DNA from: Leptospira_A soteropolitanensis
Lineage (GTDB): Bacteria; Spirochaetota; Leptospiria; Leptospirales; Leptospiraceae
Reading direction: 5' to 3' (one strand)
DNA: 64,000 nucleotides
Assembly: GCF_026151335.1 (NCBI RefSeq)
Contig: NZ_JAMQPP010000008.1
A program made the position numbers and the translations under genes. This document shows, piece after piece, positions 37,227 to 46,218 of the stretch. The notes under the pieces were generated by a model. That model was given only the letters and a program-made list of their open reading frames with translations, was not told where the DNA came from and ran no database searches. Position 1 is the first letter of the stretch, and each line of letters begins with the position of its first letter.

Positions 37227-37855
37227 ACATTTGCCAATGCCAGAACTACAAAAACACAAACAATCGGATTTACATAACCGAGACTATGTGATAAAAAAGA
37301 AGTAGAATGATCTGCTGATACAAACAACCTCCTATATAAATCACCATTTTTGATGATAAAAAGCAAAAACAAACTAAACCAAAACAGAACAACTAATACT
37401 GAATAAAATTCCAAGTATTGCAGTAGTCCCAATATTTGGTTTCCAACAAAGAGCAAACAAACAAATAAGAAGAACTGTCGGACAAGACTCATAAAAAACG
37501 GCAAATTTTTGGTTCTAAATATTTCTTTGTTAGTTTCCCCTAAAGAAAAGAAAAAAATAATACTAAATGAAATGAACCAATACAGAACAAAAACTAACAA
37601 AACAATTACTATTTGAAATGGATACAAACTCCATAGGGAAATCTGTTTTCCTGAATGAATAGCATCCAATTCCAAACTCCTATTGAAACTCATAAACTCA
37701 GACCAATTCCAGATACAATGAAATCCATAGAGGAAGAGATAAAGGAATAAAAAAGAAAAAGGAGATTTATACAATTCCTCTAATTTATTAGTAATCATTC
37801 TTTTTCGAAAAATAGTTCTATTACTCATCCATTGAAACAATTCAATCATTTTCAT
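37223..37855 (-). CDS. Multi-pass membrane protein of the RND operon
   Basis: The 210 residues contain about five hydrophobic helices (for example PFQIVIVLLVFVLYWF and FYSVLVVLFWFSLFLLFII). The general layout recalls Yip1-type membrane proteins, but I see no diagnostic motif. It overlaps its neighbours by 4 nt on both sides, between a small lipoprotein and the HlyD-like adaptor, so it is likely an accessory membrane component of the exporter. Function unknown. Confidence 0.75.
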   Translation of the reverse strand: MKMIELFQWMSNRTIFRKRMITNKLEELYKSPFSFLFLYLFLYGFHCIWNWSEFMSFNRSLELDAIHSGKQISLWSLYPFQIVIVLLVFVLYWFISFSIIFFFSLGETNKEIFRTKNLPFFMSLVRQFFLFVCLLFVGNQILGLLQYLEFYSVLVVLFWFSLFLLFIIKNGDLYRRLFVSADHSTSFLSHSLGYVNPIVCVFVVLALANV

Positions 37856-38355
37856 CTTTTTTCACCCAACTCCAAATGTAATCTATCCAAATGGGTTTGA
37901 AATTGTTTGCTCTGGGCCAAAAAAAGTTTCTTTTCATGAATTTTATTTTTGTCTTTAGTAAATTTTAAATACAACAAACAAGCCTCAGGTGATACAGGCA
38001 ATAATTCCACCAGTTTAAATTCATCGTTTGTAGAAACTGGAACTGGTTCTTTTGAAATAAGCACTGCTTTAAAATAGAGTAAAACAATTTCGGGAGTTTT
38101 GTTTTGGACTGAATCCCAAAAAGAAAAAAACTCCTTCCAGTTGCCCTGATAAAACAAAGTTTTTGCAAACAAAACCTCTTCTTCACCTACAAAACTTCGC
38201 TTATCCTGAATTTCTTTTAATATAGACATTACGACTGCTAAATGGCCAGAACGATAAGCATCCTTCAAAATTTTTATTTCCGATTGATCAGGCGATGGTT
38301 TTGCACAAGAAAGATAAACAAAAATCGCCAACATTAACGTGTATCTTTTATTCAC
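37852..38355 (-). CDS. Small lipoprotein with TPR-like helices
   Basis: The 167-residue product begins MNKRYTLMLAIFVYLSC, a lipoprotein signal with lipobox YLSC. The mature part is helical (KILKDAYRSGHLAVVMSILKEIQ, then LFAKTLFYQGNWKEFFSFWDSV), with the alternating pattern of TPR-like repeats. Both ends overlap neighbours by 4 nt. Probably a periplasm-facing scaffold of the exporter; no specific role can be read. Confidence 0.75.
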   Translation of the reverse strand: MNKRYTLMLAIFVYLSCAKPSPDQSEIKILKDAYRSGHLAVVMSILKEIQDKRSFVGEEEVLFAKTLFYQGNWKEFFSFWDSVQNKTPEIVLLYFKAVLISKEPVPVSTNDEFKLVELLPVSPEACLLYLKFTKDKNKIHEKKLFLAQSKQFQTHLDRLHLELGEKR

Positions 38356-38888
38356 TTTTGCACCTCTTTCCTATATCGAATGGATTCATAGAAGGGAATC
38401 GGAACTTCAGGATTCCAATTCCAGTCAAAACGAATGATTTCATTTTTTTCAAAACGGATACAAAGCATTCGGATTCGTTTGGTTTTATTTTCTAAAGAAA
38501 AGTGATACCTTAATAAAAATATGCCATTAGCACCTACTGAAGTCGCCCGTTCTTTCCAAATTTGAATTCTTGATCGCTCTTCTATCCATTCTGGTTTCAA
38601 ATTCTTCTGAAACAATTCTATGTTATCTTTTGCCACAGTCATTATCTGTGGATCCTCCCACACTTTATCACCAATCACTAAAGAGTATCCCAACTCCTCT
38701 AATGTTTCAGAAATCAGATGATTGGCATCTCTTACATCTTCATAAGAATCATAAAAAGAGGGAGAGGTCGTATTAACAAAAAGCATCTTTTCGCCATTCG
38801 GTAATGGATAAGTTACTTTTTGTAATTGGTGAGTATCTAAAAAGCAAGATAACAAGCTAACAGGAATCAGTATCCACGAATATTTCAT
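38352..38888 (-). CDS. Small lipoprotein of the RND operon
   Basis: The 178 residues begin MKYSWILIPVSLLSC, with a lipobox at Cys15. The mature sequence is mixed alpha/beta, including ANHLISETLEELGYSLVIGDKVW and VGANGIFLLRYHF, which recalls lipoproteins that assemble as periplasmic alpha/beta modules, such as LptE- or GNA1162-like folds. That resemblance is only a visual impression. 4-nt overlaps on both sides place it in the ten-gene unit. Confidence 0.75.
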   Translation of the reverse strand: MKYSWILIPVSLLSCFLDTHQLQKVTYPLPNGEKMLFVNTTSPSFYDSYEDVRDANHLISETLEELGYSLVIGDKVWEDPQIMTVAKDNIELFQKNLKPEWIEERSRIQIWKERATSVGANGIFLLRYHFSLENKTKRIRMLCIRFEKNEIIRFDWNWNPEVPIPFYESIRYRKEVQK

Positions 38889-40243
38889 TTTGCCTCCAGC
38901 TGGATCACAAATCCAACTTTCATACGTTTTCCTGAAATAGATTTTGCTTCCGGTTCCAATCGAAATTCATAATACGGATAAAAGTTTGGAGAAAGGGCTG
39001 ATGCCGATAGATTAAAATCTCCACCTGTTGCTATATTTCCAAATAATGAACCGTTACAACTAGCTTCACTTTCTGCATAAGAATAAGTTAACTCTCTGCA
39101 TCCAAAAGGAAAAGTAGTTTGACAATTTGACCAAACCCAAGTCGACAAACGAATGTTTGTCGAAGGTGGCGAGATTTTTGATAACTTACTTGCACCAATC
39201 ACAGAAGTTGTATCCATGTATTGATTGAAGAAAATACGAAAATTATCTGTATCCACATCGGCACAAGCAAAGTTAGCACCAGAACTCCCACTGCCATCAT
39301 CGCCACCTCGAAACTGATAGAAGTAAGGACTTAATATAGGTAGGCCCCGGCTCCAAAAACAAGAATTAGAATCCCAACGAGCTCCCGATATCGATCCTAT
39401 TTCTTGGATTCCTAATCCACAATTTTGCGATTCTAAACCAAAGCCAATTACCTCTGGATCACTTAAGTCAGGCCCAACTAAAAAATTCAGTTGTATCGTT
39501 TCATTAAGTTCAGCGCCATCGCTTGCGTGTATTCCCTTCGGAAATAATATACGGTATCTTGTCTCTGGTTGCAAAGTAGTATCAGGTACAATTCTAAATT
39601 GAGATGGGTTATCCCATTCCAAACGATAGGAAAGTGATGGTTCGATTCTTAACCCCAATTCTACTTCTTTTTGGTTCATCGCTTTTGTGAAACGAACCTG
39701 AAGGGAAGGTGGTCCAGGAATCCCTGAACAAACGGAAACTATTTCACCTAACTTAATCTCTGCGGAGTTCCCACCAGCCAAACATTCCGATTCGGTTCCT
39801 GTCAATACGACGAAAGAATCCAATTCGGGTGGTTCTGGAGTTTCCTTTTCTCCTACACGAAAAGGAATTGTATAAACTCGGTCCAAATCCTTTCCATTTT
39901 TATCTTCACACTGTTTTGTAACTTTCATTACATAACCACCTGACGGTAGCTCACTTTTTGGAATAAACTTCAAACTGAAATCATTAGTCTCAAAAACACC
40001 TCTTACTTGTGGTTCCAATGAAAAAGCAGAAATGCAAGATTGAATGGACATGGGATGACTAAATAGTATTGAAACATCCGTTTCGGGTTTTACATTCATA
40101 CTATCGGAGGAAGGAGAAATAGACAGAATTTTAGGAGTATCTTCCCATTGTAAAATCCCAAGCAGGTCCTGAATGGAACCAAACCGGGAATGACAATTGA
40201 TTAACAGAATTAAACAAAAAAAATTCCATCTAACGAGTTTCAT
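38885..40243 (-). CDS. Ig-like domain lipoprotein (SbsA/Big_5-type)
   Basis: The 452-residue product has a lipoprotein signal (FFCLILLINC, Cys17) and at least two bacterial Ig-like domains of the SbsA type. The first reads ILSISPSSDSMNVKPETDVSILFSHPM and SGGYVMKVTKQCEDKNGKDL (about 40-125). The second reads LQVRFTKAMNQKEVELGLRIEP and TRYRILFPKGIHASDGAEL (about 175-250). The remainder contains several Cys (NCGLGIQ, NSCFW, FACADVD). Such domains usually stiffen surface or periplasmic proteins. The start overlaps the TolC-like gene's end by 14 nt. It may be a surface part of the exporter or a ligand-binding lipoprotein. Confidence 0.82.
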   Translation of the reverse strand: MKLVRWNFFCLILLINCHSRFGSIQDLLGILQWEDTPKILSISPSSDSMNVKPETDVSILFSHPMSIQSCISAFSLEPQVRGVFETNDFSLKFIPKSELPSGGYVMKVTKQCEDKNGKDLDRVYTIPFRVGEKETPEPPELDSFVVLTGTESECLAGGNSAEIKLGEIVSVCSGIPGPPSLQVRFTKAMNQKEVELGLRIEPSLSYRLEWDNPSQFRIVPDTTLQPETRYRILFPKGIHASDGAELNETIQLNFLVGPDLSDPEVIGFGLESQNCGLGIQEIGSISGARWDSNSCFWSRGLPILSPYFYQFRGGDDGSGSSGANFACADVDTDNFRIFFNQYMDTTSVIGASKLSKISPPSTNIRLSTWVWSNCQTTFPFGCRELTYSYAESEASCNGSLFGNIATGGDFNLSASALSPNFYPYYEFRLEPEAKSISGKRMKVGFVIQLEAK

Positions 40244-41783
40244 ATGGATCCTCCATAAAGAATGGGTATGCTTTTTTTGTTTTTGGTCCGATTATTTTTT
40301 TACTTTTTAATGGATCATCCTGTTTCCAATGTTCTATGATCATCGTAAGATCACTGGGAAATGTTTTAGATTCAAGTTTGTAATACCTATTATCAAACGG
40401 ATCTTCGCCGAGTAACAAAACTAAGTCTAGGGCAGTTGTTAGATATTGAAAGTAATGATCTAACAGGATTTCGAAACGAACAAAGACCTCTTCTTCTGAT
40501 TTTAAGTATTCGATTTCTGAAATGATTTCTTGGTTTAGTTCTTCCCTTTTCAATCGATGTTGGAATAAAATGGATTTCGTACTTTCTAAATACAGATTGT
40601 ATTTACGATAAATTTCATTTAGCTTAATTTCCGAGGATTGTATTTGATTCAATACCAAAATCTCTGATTGTTGCCACTCCGCCTTGGCTTGTAACAAACT
40701 CATTTTAGAATCAAAGATTTTTTTATTCCGGCCTATATCATCGAAAAGACCAATCGATCCACTTTGGAATGAATTTTCTCCGGGACCAACTGGTTGCGGG
40801 CCGTATCCGGGAATTCTTTGAATTCCATTTCCTTCTGACTGGATTCCATTTTGTGTATTGGTTTGAAAACTGGTTCCACCTAAATTGGCCTGAACCCCAA
40901 AACTCAATCCATAAATTTCATTTTGTAAAGGGAATCCTGTATTTCCATTTTTACCAACATATCCTCCGAGTATGAGTTTAGGTTTCCAATCATTCTCTAA
41001 ACTTTCCTGATCGAGCTCAGCCAGTTCCATTTGTAACCTGGCTTTTTTTCTAAGGGGATGGTTTTTGTCGGCAGAGTTTTTGACTAAATATGGATCAAAT
41101 AATCGAATTCGTTCCGTGAGCCCCCTCTCCAAAACTATATTTGTACCTGGCTCTAAAGACATCGCTTGTTGTAATTCCAAATGAGCAAGTTTCTTTGCCG
41201 AATCGGAATGAATCTTTTTGGATTGAAATTCTACTTCCCATACCTTTCGCCATTCCCAATCTCCTTTTGGTGAAAGACCAAGTTCACTTTCTTTTTTTCG
41301 TTTTTTCTCCTCCCAAAGAAAACGTTCCGACCTGAGTTGGTAAATTGATTCAACTAAGTTTTGTTTTACTGAGTTAAAATAAGATAAAGATATCGATTTA
41401 AAAACTTTTTCGCGTAAAAGTTTTTTTTCTTCCGAATGGATAAGTCTTCGAATTTCTATTTTTTGTTTTTCCCTTTCGGTTTCTCCTCCATCGTAAAGAA
41501 GTTGTTGGATTTGCAGACGAACATCGCGATATTCCTGATCGATTTGTTCTTGGTTTTTAGAAAAGATTCCAAAATAATGCACGCCTAATTTGGGAAGGTA
41601 TTGTTTCCATTTGTCCTTAGTAAGGATGGGAAAAATTTCAGAGCGAATTTGCTCCAAACCCAAATTACCATTACGTTCCATTCCAATCCAAATACAATCT
41701 TCCCATAATAATTTGCCCTCTGCATACATGGGATCGAAAAGGAATCCAAGAAAAAAACAGAGAACCCAAGATTTATACCACAT
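40230..41783 (-). CDS. TolC-like outer membrane efflux protein
   Basis: First gene of the ten-gene unit. The 517 residues start with a Sec signal (SWVLCFFLGFLFDPMYA) and then show the long amphipathic helices of outer-membrane channel proteins: YRDVRLQIQQLLYDGGETEREKQKIEIRR (about 81-110), and in the second repeat DDIGRNKKIFDSKMSLLQAKAEWQQSE followed by KLNEIYRKYNLYLESTK. The G-rich beta segment (ILGGYVGKNGNTGFPL, FGVQANLGGTSF) before the second helix pair fits the barrel strands. Together with the adaptor and RND genes it completes a tripartite envelope conduit. Divergent from fecR-like gene with 122 nt between starts, where promoters for both must lie. Confidence 0.85.
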   Translation of the reverse strand: MWYKSWVLCFFLGFLFDPMYAEGKLLWEDCIWIGMERNGNLGLEQIRSEIFPILTKDKWKQYLPKLGVHYFGIFSKNQEQIDQEYRDVRLQIQQLLYDGGETEREKQKIEIRRLIHSEEKKLLREKVFKSISLSYFNSVKQNLVESIYQLRSERFLWEEKKRKKESELGLSPKGDWEWRKVWEVEFQSKKIHSDSAKKLAHLELQQAMSLEPGTNIVLERGLTERIRLFDPYLVKNSADKNHPLRKKARLQMELAELDQESLENDWKPKLILGGYVGKNGNTGFPLQNEIYGLSFGVQANLGGTSFQTNTQNGIQSEGNGIQRIPGYGPQPVGPGENSFQSGSIGLFDDIGRNKKIFDSKMSLLQAKAEWQQSEILVLNQIQSSEIKLNEIYRKYNLYLESTKSILFQHRLKREELNQEIISEIEYLKSEEEVFVRFEILLDHYFQYLTTALDLVLLLGEDPFDNRYYKLESKTFPSDLTMIIEHWKQDDPLKSKKIIGPKTKKAYPFFMEDPYETR

Positions 41784-41905
41784 ATCAGAAGATAGGTGAC
41801 GAATTTGGATTTTGGTACCCCTACTCTGAGATTGTAGTGGATTTTTTGAATTTTTTTTTTAGTTTTTTGGCTTGTAAGTAGGGAGAGTTTGTTTATAAAA
41901 GTGGC

Positions 41906-42634
41906 ATGATTCGATTCATTGTGTCCGTTTTATTTCTTTTTTTCACTGCCACGCTTTCGGCGGAAGAAGTGGGGATCGTTAGTTTCATCCAGGGAAAAAA
42001 TTACCTTTCGGGACCACGTTTCAAAAAAGCCAAAGAACCGGTAAAATTAGGAAGTATCCTGAAAAAAGGAGATACCATCACTACGGAAGACGGAACCTGT
42101 GAAATCCAACTAGCAACACAAGCCACAGTCCGCCTCGCCAAGTTTTCTTCTATCCAAATTGAAGACTTACTCAATCCAAAATCCAAATCCACTACTTTGA
42201 AGTTAGTCGGTGGAAAGTTATTTGTAAAAGCACACAAACAAACTCCAGGTGTCCCAAGCCAAAACCAACTGAGTGTTGTTAATCCAAGTTTTGTTGCAGG
42301 TGTCAGAGGGACTGAGTTTTTAGCGGCTGCCCCAGATATAGGTGGAAGTGATGACGAACTGAGCAATGTGGAAACGGGGGTTTATGTGAACGAAGGAACC
42401 GTTGCCGTAAGCCCAGACAAAAAGGGAAAAGAAACTCTCGTGAAAGAAAATGAAGAGGTTCTTGTCTCCGGCAAAGAGTTGAAAAAGCAGATTTTAGATG
42501 AATTTGTAAAAGAGAAAATGCGAATTTTCCAAGAATTCAAAGCCATTAAAGAAGAAAACTACCAACGAATCAAAGAACAATATGAAAAAAATGATCAGTT
42601 GATGAATGATTACAAAGGTAAAACGGAAGAATGA
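41906..42634 (+). CDS. FecR domain protein, exported
   Basis: The 242 residues start with a Sec signal (FIVSVLFLFFTATLSA) and a FecR domain: GIVSFIQGKNYL, LGSILKKGDTITTEDGTCEIQL, VRLAKFSSIQIEDLL, LVGGKLFVKA, and FVAGVRGTEFLAA, covering about residues 22-160. A charged coiled-coil tail (KEKMRIFQEFKAIKEENYQRIKEQYEK) follows. Here FecR is a stand-alone periplasmic protein, not a sigma-factor sensor, as is common in Leptospira. Its stop overlaps the start of the DUF4384 gene by 4 nt, implying joint function at the envelope. Confidence 0.87.
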   Translation: MIRFIVSVLFLFFTATLSAEEVGIVSFIQGKNYLSGPRFKKAKEPVKLGSILKKGDTITTEDGTCEIQLATQATVRLAKFSSIQIEDLLNPKSKSTTLKLVGGKLFVKAHKQTPGVPSQNQLSVVNPSFVAGVRGTEFLAAAPDIGGSDDELSNVETGVYVNEGTVAVSPDKKGKETLVKENEEVLVSGKELKKQILDEFVKEKMRIFQEFKAIKEENYQRIKEQYEKNDQLMNDYKGKTEE

Positions 42635-43551
42635 TGAAACAATTTTGGATCTTAACTGCCTTTTTATCTCTTTCCCTGTTTTCATCGGATCGGATAGGAA
42701 GGCTTCCTGTGTACAAAATAGCGGTGGAGGTTACCAACCAAACTGCGGAAGCCCTACTCCTTCGTGATTTTATGAAAGACCAAATCCAAACGACTGGGCG
42801 TGGACTGATTTCACTTCCTTTACAAGACTTTGAGTCGAGTGTTTGGGAATTTGATAAAGAAGGAATTGCTTCTCCAAAGTCGGCCGAGGCATTGCGAAAA
42901 CTTACTGATGTAGATAAACTGGCTCTCATCACAACAGAAGATGGACAGGCGGTGATTTCCTTTGTGGATGTGCTCCACCAAAAATTAGAATATCGCAACT
43001 CCCTTCCCGACAGTCTCTCTAAAACTTTGGTTTTCGACTTTCTTGGTTTTTTAGACAAAAAAAATATCTACTTAGCACTCTCGGAAACAGGTTCAGGATC
43101 CAACTCCCAACTCAAAATCAATTCTTTAAAACCCACTTATGTGGCAGGGGAAGCTATACGTTTTGAAATTGAGTCCGCTGAGGACAATTTCGTTTATGTA
43201 GTATTAGTTCCTGACAACCAGAAAGGGGAACCCGTTTTACTTTTCCCGAACCAATATCAAATCGATAACTTTATCCGCAAGGGTGACAAAGTGACGATAC
43301 CTGATAAACGAATTTCGTTTAAAGCCTCCTCCCCCCCTTCCAAAGACCGCATTCGTGCCTTTGCTTCTCGTGAAGAATGGAAAGAGTTCCAACTCCGTAG
43401 CAAAAAGGAAGATTCATTTTATAAAATCCTACCTCCCGCTGTCACTGGCACAAAGACCACGGCTCGGTCTATGGTCATTCCACAAACCATAACGGCATCC
43501 ATCGAACAAAGCCCTGTAGTGGAATGGGAATACCAAATCATCTCTAGATAA
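42631..43551 (+). CDS. DUF4384 domain protein, exported
   Basis: The 306-residue product has an N-terminal signal segment (FWILTAFLSLSLFS). The C-terminal half matches the DUF4384 pattern: LKINSLKPTYVAGEAIRFEIESAEDNFVYVVLV, LLFPNQYQIDNFIRKGDKVTIP, and RIRAFASREEW. This domain is found in periplasmic or surface proteins and is often paired with FecR or with protease/kinase modules. Translationally coupled to the FecR gene. Two adjacent ATG codons (42631 and 42634) are possible starts. Binding partner unknown. Confidence 0.85.
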   Translation: MMKQFWILTAFLSLSLFSSDRIGRLPVYKIAVEVTNQTAEALLLRDFMKDQIQTTGRGLISLPLQDFESSVWEFDKEGIASPKSAEALRKLTDVDKLALITTEDGQAVISFVDVLHQKLEYRNSLPDSLSKTLVFDFLGFLDKKNIYLALSETGSGSNSQLKINSLKPTYVAGEAIRFEIESAEDNFVYVVLVPDNQKGEPVLLFPNQYQIDNFIRKGDKVTIPDKRISFKASSPPSKDRIRAFASREEWKEFQLRSKKEDSFYKILPPAVTGTKTTARSMVIPQTITASIEQSPVVEWEYQIISR

Positions 43552-43592
43552 TTTCTTGCAAAAACATCTCATACAGATTCTGATCCCTATGT

Positions 43593-43793
43593 ATGAGAAG
43601 TTTTCTGATTCAATCAGTTGCCCTTTTAGGACTCACAACACTCGTCACTTGTTCACTCTTCAAAAAAGAGAAGAAAGACGAAGACATGTTAAATGCCTTC
43701 TTACTTTTACTTTGGGCAAACAACCAATCGGCAGGATGCTCAGGACCAAAGTCAGGATTTACCATCTGTATTCCGAAGGGAATCGCGGAGTAA
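43593..43793 (+). CDS. Very small lipoprotein (66 aa)
   Basis: MRSFLIQSVALLGLTTLVTC is a clear lipoprotein signal with Cys20. The remaining 46 residues start with a charged KKEKKDED linker, then LLLLWANNQSAGC, and end in ICIPKGIAE. The same pattern (charged linker, LLLxANxQxxGxC, then xPKG) is visible in the two larger tandem lipoproteins at 61-63 kb, so this seems to be a miniature member of that family. It precedes the 401-residue exported protein by 3 nt and is likely co-translated. Confidence 0.72.
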   Translation: MRSFLIQSVALLGLTTLVTCSLFKKEKKDEDMLNAFLLLLWANNQSAGCSGPKSGFTICIPKGIAE

Positions 43794-43796
43794 ACC

Positions 43797-45002
43797 ATGA
43801 AAAAAATTTTATACATACTGATTTTTCTCGGAATGAGTTTCCAGGTTTCTGATTTCAATAAGTTCACTCGTTTAGACCCGAACGTAAACCTAAGTCAAAT
43901 TTTGGGAGGGGCCATCAAGGTTGGATTCGGTTCAGAAAAACTTTGGTCAGCGACGAATGCTGATAACTGGGGTTTTGTTCGCCAGTCCGCTACTTGGGCA
44001 CGCGGCAACTCTGGTATCATTGACAATCTCATCCTTGGTTTAAAAAATGCAGGATATTTCAATAACTCAGCTCCGCGTAATGATGTATTAACCAATATCA
44101 ACTTAAATGGATTTGGTTCGGCAACCCTTACCATCAAAATCAGTACACCAACGACGGGGGTAAGTTCTACAGCCTATACTGGAACAAAAGACTTTAATCA
44201 TTTTTTTCAAATTACAAAAACTGGAGCATCCACTCCCTCCTTACAGTTGTTTTTCGATGATCCAAATACCACTCTTGGAAATGATGGTGCTTTGATATAT
44301 TACCGGTTGGTTGATTTTGGAAGTCCCCAATTTGCCACGGTAGGAGATGTCATCACGGAAAGTTATACAGCTAATGAATCTGTGTATGGAACCAAATTCC
44401 AAACGTATACGTGGAGGAATGGTCCTGAAAATGCCGCTTGGATTAGCAAACACGGAAGAGTGGTTTTAACCGAAGTGGATGCAGGTAGGCAACTTTGTTT
44501 TCGTTCTGTCGTTCGTTTGAGTTTTACCAAACTAAAAAACCTGAATCCAGCCAATGCCACTGCACTTGATGACTTGAAGAATCGATGCAATAGTCAACTT
44601 GGTACGTCCACAGACAATCTTTACTATGTGCTAGCTTATATGCAAAAGTTTGATTCCCCCTTCCAAACGACTGCCAAAGCAACTTACACAACGGCGGCAA
44701 CAAAACATGAAACCATCTGCAACTTATCCTATGCGGGGGCAAAATTATCTTACGGAATTTTTAATGTCAATGGTTATGTAACAGACCAACTCACCGCGGG
44801 AGAAGTTCCGTCAGATTACCCAAGTCCCACAGTCGGTGGTTCCGACTTTATGTCTGTGGATGAAGCCTTCGTTCGGACCTTTGTCGCGCTGAACCAAAAC
44901 GTGGGACAATCCAGTATAGGACTAGTCAAACAATATGAAGACACATCAAAAACGTTTTTGGATGCCTTTGATGGTGGCGACCAAAACCTAAAATTCAAAT
45001 AA
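43797..45002 (+). CDS. Exported protein of unknown function (401 aa)
   Basis: Starts with a signal peptide (MKKILYILIFLGMSFQVSDF). The mature protein is rich in Asn, Thr, Gly and aromatic residues, typical of a surface or beta-rich protein. It includes a repeated feel around GFGSATLTIKISTPTTGVSSTAYTG and two short Cys pairs (LCFRSVV, NRCNSQ). No recognised domain. It follows the miniature lipoprotein almost without gap, so the two probably act together. Confidence 0.75.
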   Translation: MKKILYILIFLGMSFQVSDFNKFTRLDPNVNLSQILGGAIKVGFGSEKLWSATNADNWGFVRQSATWARGNSGIIDNLILGLKNAGYFNNSAPRNDVLTNINLNGFGSATLTIKISTPTTGVSSTAYTGTKDFNHFFQITKTGASTPSLQLFFDDPNTTLGNDGALIYYRLVDFGSPQFATVGDVITESYTANESVYGTKFQTYTWRNGPENAAWISKHGRVVLTEVDAGRQLCFRSVVRLSFTKLKNLNPANATALDDLKNRCNSQLGTSTDNLYYVLAYMQKFDSPFQTTAKATYTTAATKHETICNLSYAGAKLSYGIFNVNGYVTDQLTAGEVPSDYPSPTVGGSDFMSVDEAFVRTFVALNQNVGQSSIGLVKQYEDTSKTFLDAFDGGDQNLKFK

Positions 45003-45017
45003 GGATAAAAATTTAAA

Positions 45018-46166
45018 TTAATTACTTCTGTAAATGGCGTTGGAGAGGATGGAACCCGTAAGAGAAATCATCTCCAACCGCACATAAGCATCTTTCTCTT
45101 GAAAAGAATATTCAGCTTTGTTTGTGTCAGGGTTCACCTGTAACACTTCCCCTCTTTGACCAATAAAACGAATCTCCAAATATCTTTCTTTTGAATTCAA
45201 TTGGATGGTATTGTCTTTTGTGACTGTCACTTTAGGAACCTTCGGGTCTTCAGCACCTTGGAAGAATTTTTTCACACAATAAAAAGATCCCAAATTGAGT
45301 GCAGTGAGCACCGAAGATTGGTCTTTGATACCTTCTGCAGTAACAATATATCGTAAAAAACTCTCGCCCTTTCTTGACCGTTGGTTTCCTAAAGTTTGAA
45401 TCAAATCTTTCCAAAAAGGTTGGTCAAACTTTTTGATTGAGGTTTCTGGAAAATAATGGAGATCATCACTTGCCATACAATGTACGTTTCGTCCCTGTCC
45501 CAGAAGTGAATCCAATACTTTTGGATCATCGCCAAACGGTGAATACACTTCCACTGCATGAAATCCATCAATTGCCATAAGTTCATCTCTGGAAAATGAA
45601 TCAAAAAGTTTAGGATGAGAAACAATTACATATCCACCTAACTTTTTCATACGATCCATCACCCAACTTAGGTTTTCGCGACTCGCATAAATAGGAAAAT
45701 AATCATAAAAGGACTTTTTAATCCCAATGGCAAGAAGGTGACGTTTTTTTAAATTTTGCCCCCACTCCATTCCGCGAATGTAGTCTGAGTTTTCTAACTC
45801 TGAAACTTGTCCATAATCCGTGATGGCAACATTGGCAAAACCTTCTCTTTTGTATTCGGAATGGATTTCGTTTACAGTATGCCTTTCTGGGGTAAACCAT
45901 ACTTCATTGGAATGGGTATGTAGGGATATTTTTTCCTGACCTTCCCCATTCCAATTTTGGTAAGGATTTATAATTTTTGAACCTTGAAAGGAGGATGCTG
46001 ACAAAACAATCGACTTCCTAAGGAGTAAAACAACCGCTAGTTGATAGCAAATCAATATTCCCAGTAAAGATAACAAAATAAGAACGTATCTATACTTCCA
46101 GAGAGAAGGCCGCACTGCTGTTTGATGATCTGCATAAGCAATGGATCCTGGAACATTGAAGAGCAT
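45018..46166 (-). CDS. PHP-domain metallohydrolase, membrane-anchored
   Basis: The 382 residues have one membrane helix (about 28-49) followed by a PHP (polymerase and histidinol phosphatase) domain. The first metal motif is SLHTHSNEVW (His83, His85). Others include AITDYGQVSE, GYVIVSHPKLFDSF and VHCMASDDLHYFP with the conserved His/Asp pairs. This TIM-barrel-like family hydrolyses phosphoesters. The anchor places the catalytic domain on the periplasmic side, unlike cytosolic PHP phosphatases. A C-terminal beta domain of about 80 residues follows. Substrate unknown. Confidence 0.85.
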   Translation of the reverse strand: MLFNVPGSIAYADHQTAVRPSLWKYRYVLILLSLLGILICYQLAVVLLLRKSIVLSASSFQGSKIINPYQNWNGEGQEKISLHTHSNEVWFTPERHTVNEIHSEYKREGFANVAITDYGQVSELENSDYIRGMEWGQNLKKRHLLAIGIKKSFYDYFPIYASRENLSWVMDRMKKLGGYVIVSHPKLFDSFSRDELMAIDGFHAVEVYSPFGDDPKVLDSLLGQGRNVHCMASDDLHYFPETSIKKFDQPFWKDLIQTLGNQRSRKGESFLRYIVTAEGIKDQSSVLTALNLGSFYCVKKFFQGAEDPKVPKVTVTKDNTIQLNSKERYLEIRFIGQRGEVLQVNPDTNKAEYSFQEKDAYVRLEMISLTGSILSNAIYRSN

Positions 46167-46218
46167 AAAAAAAGTCTACATATCTTTTTTTCCAATTTGA
46201 TTCCAGTTTTGTTACAAA

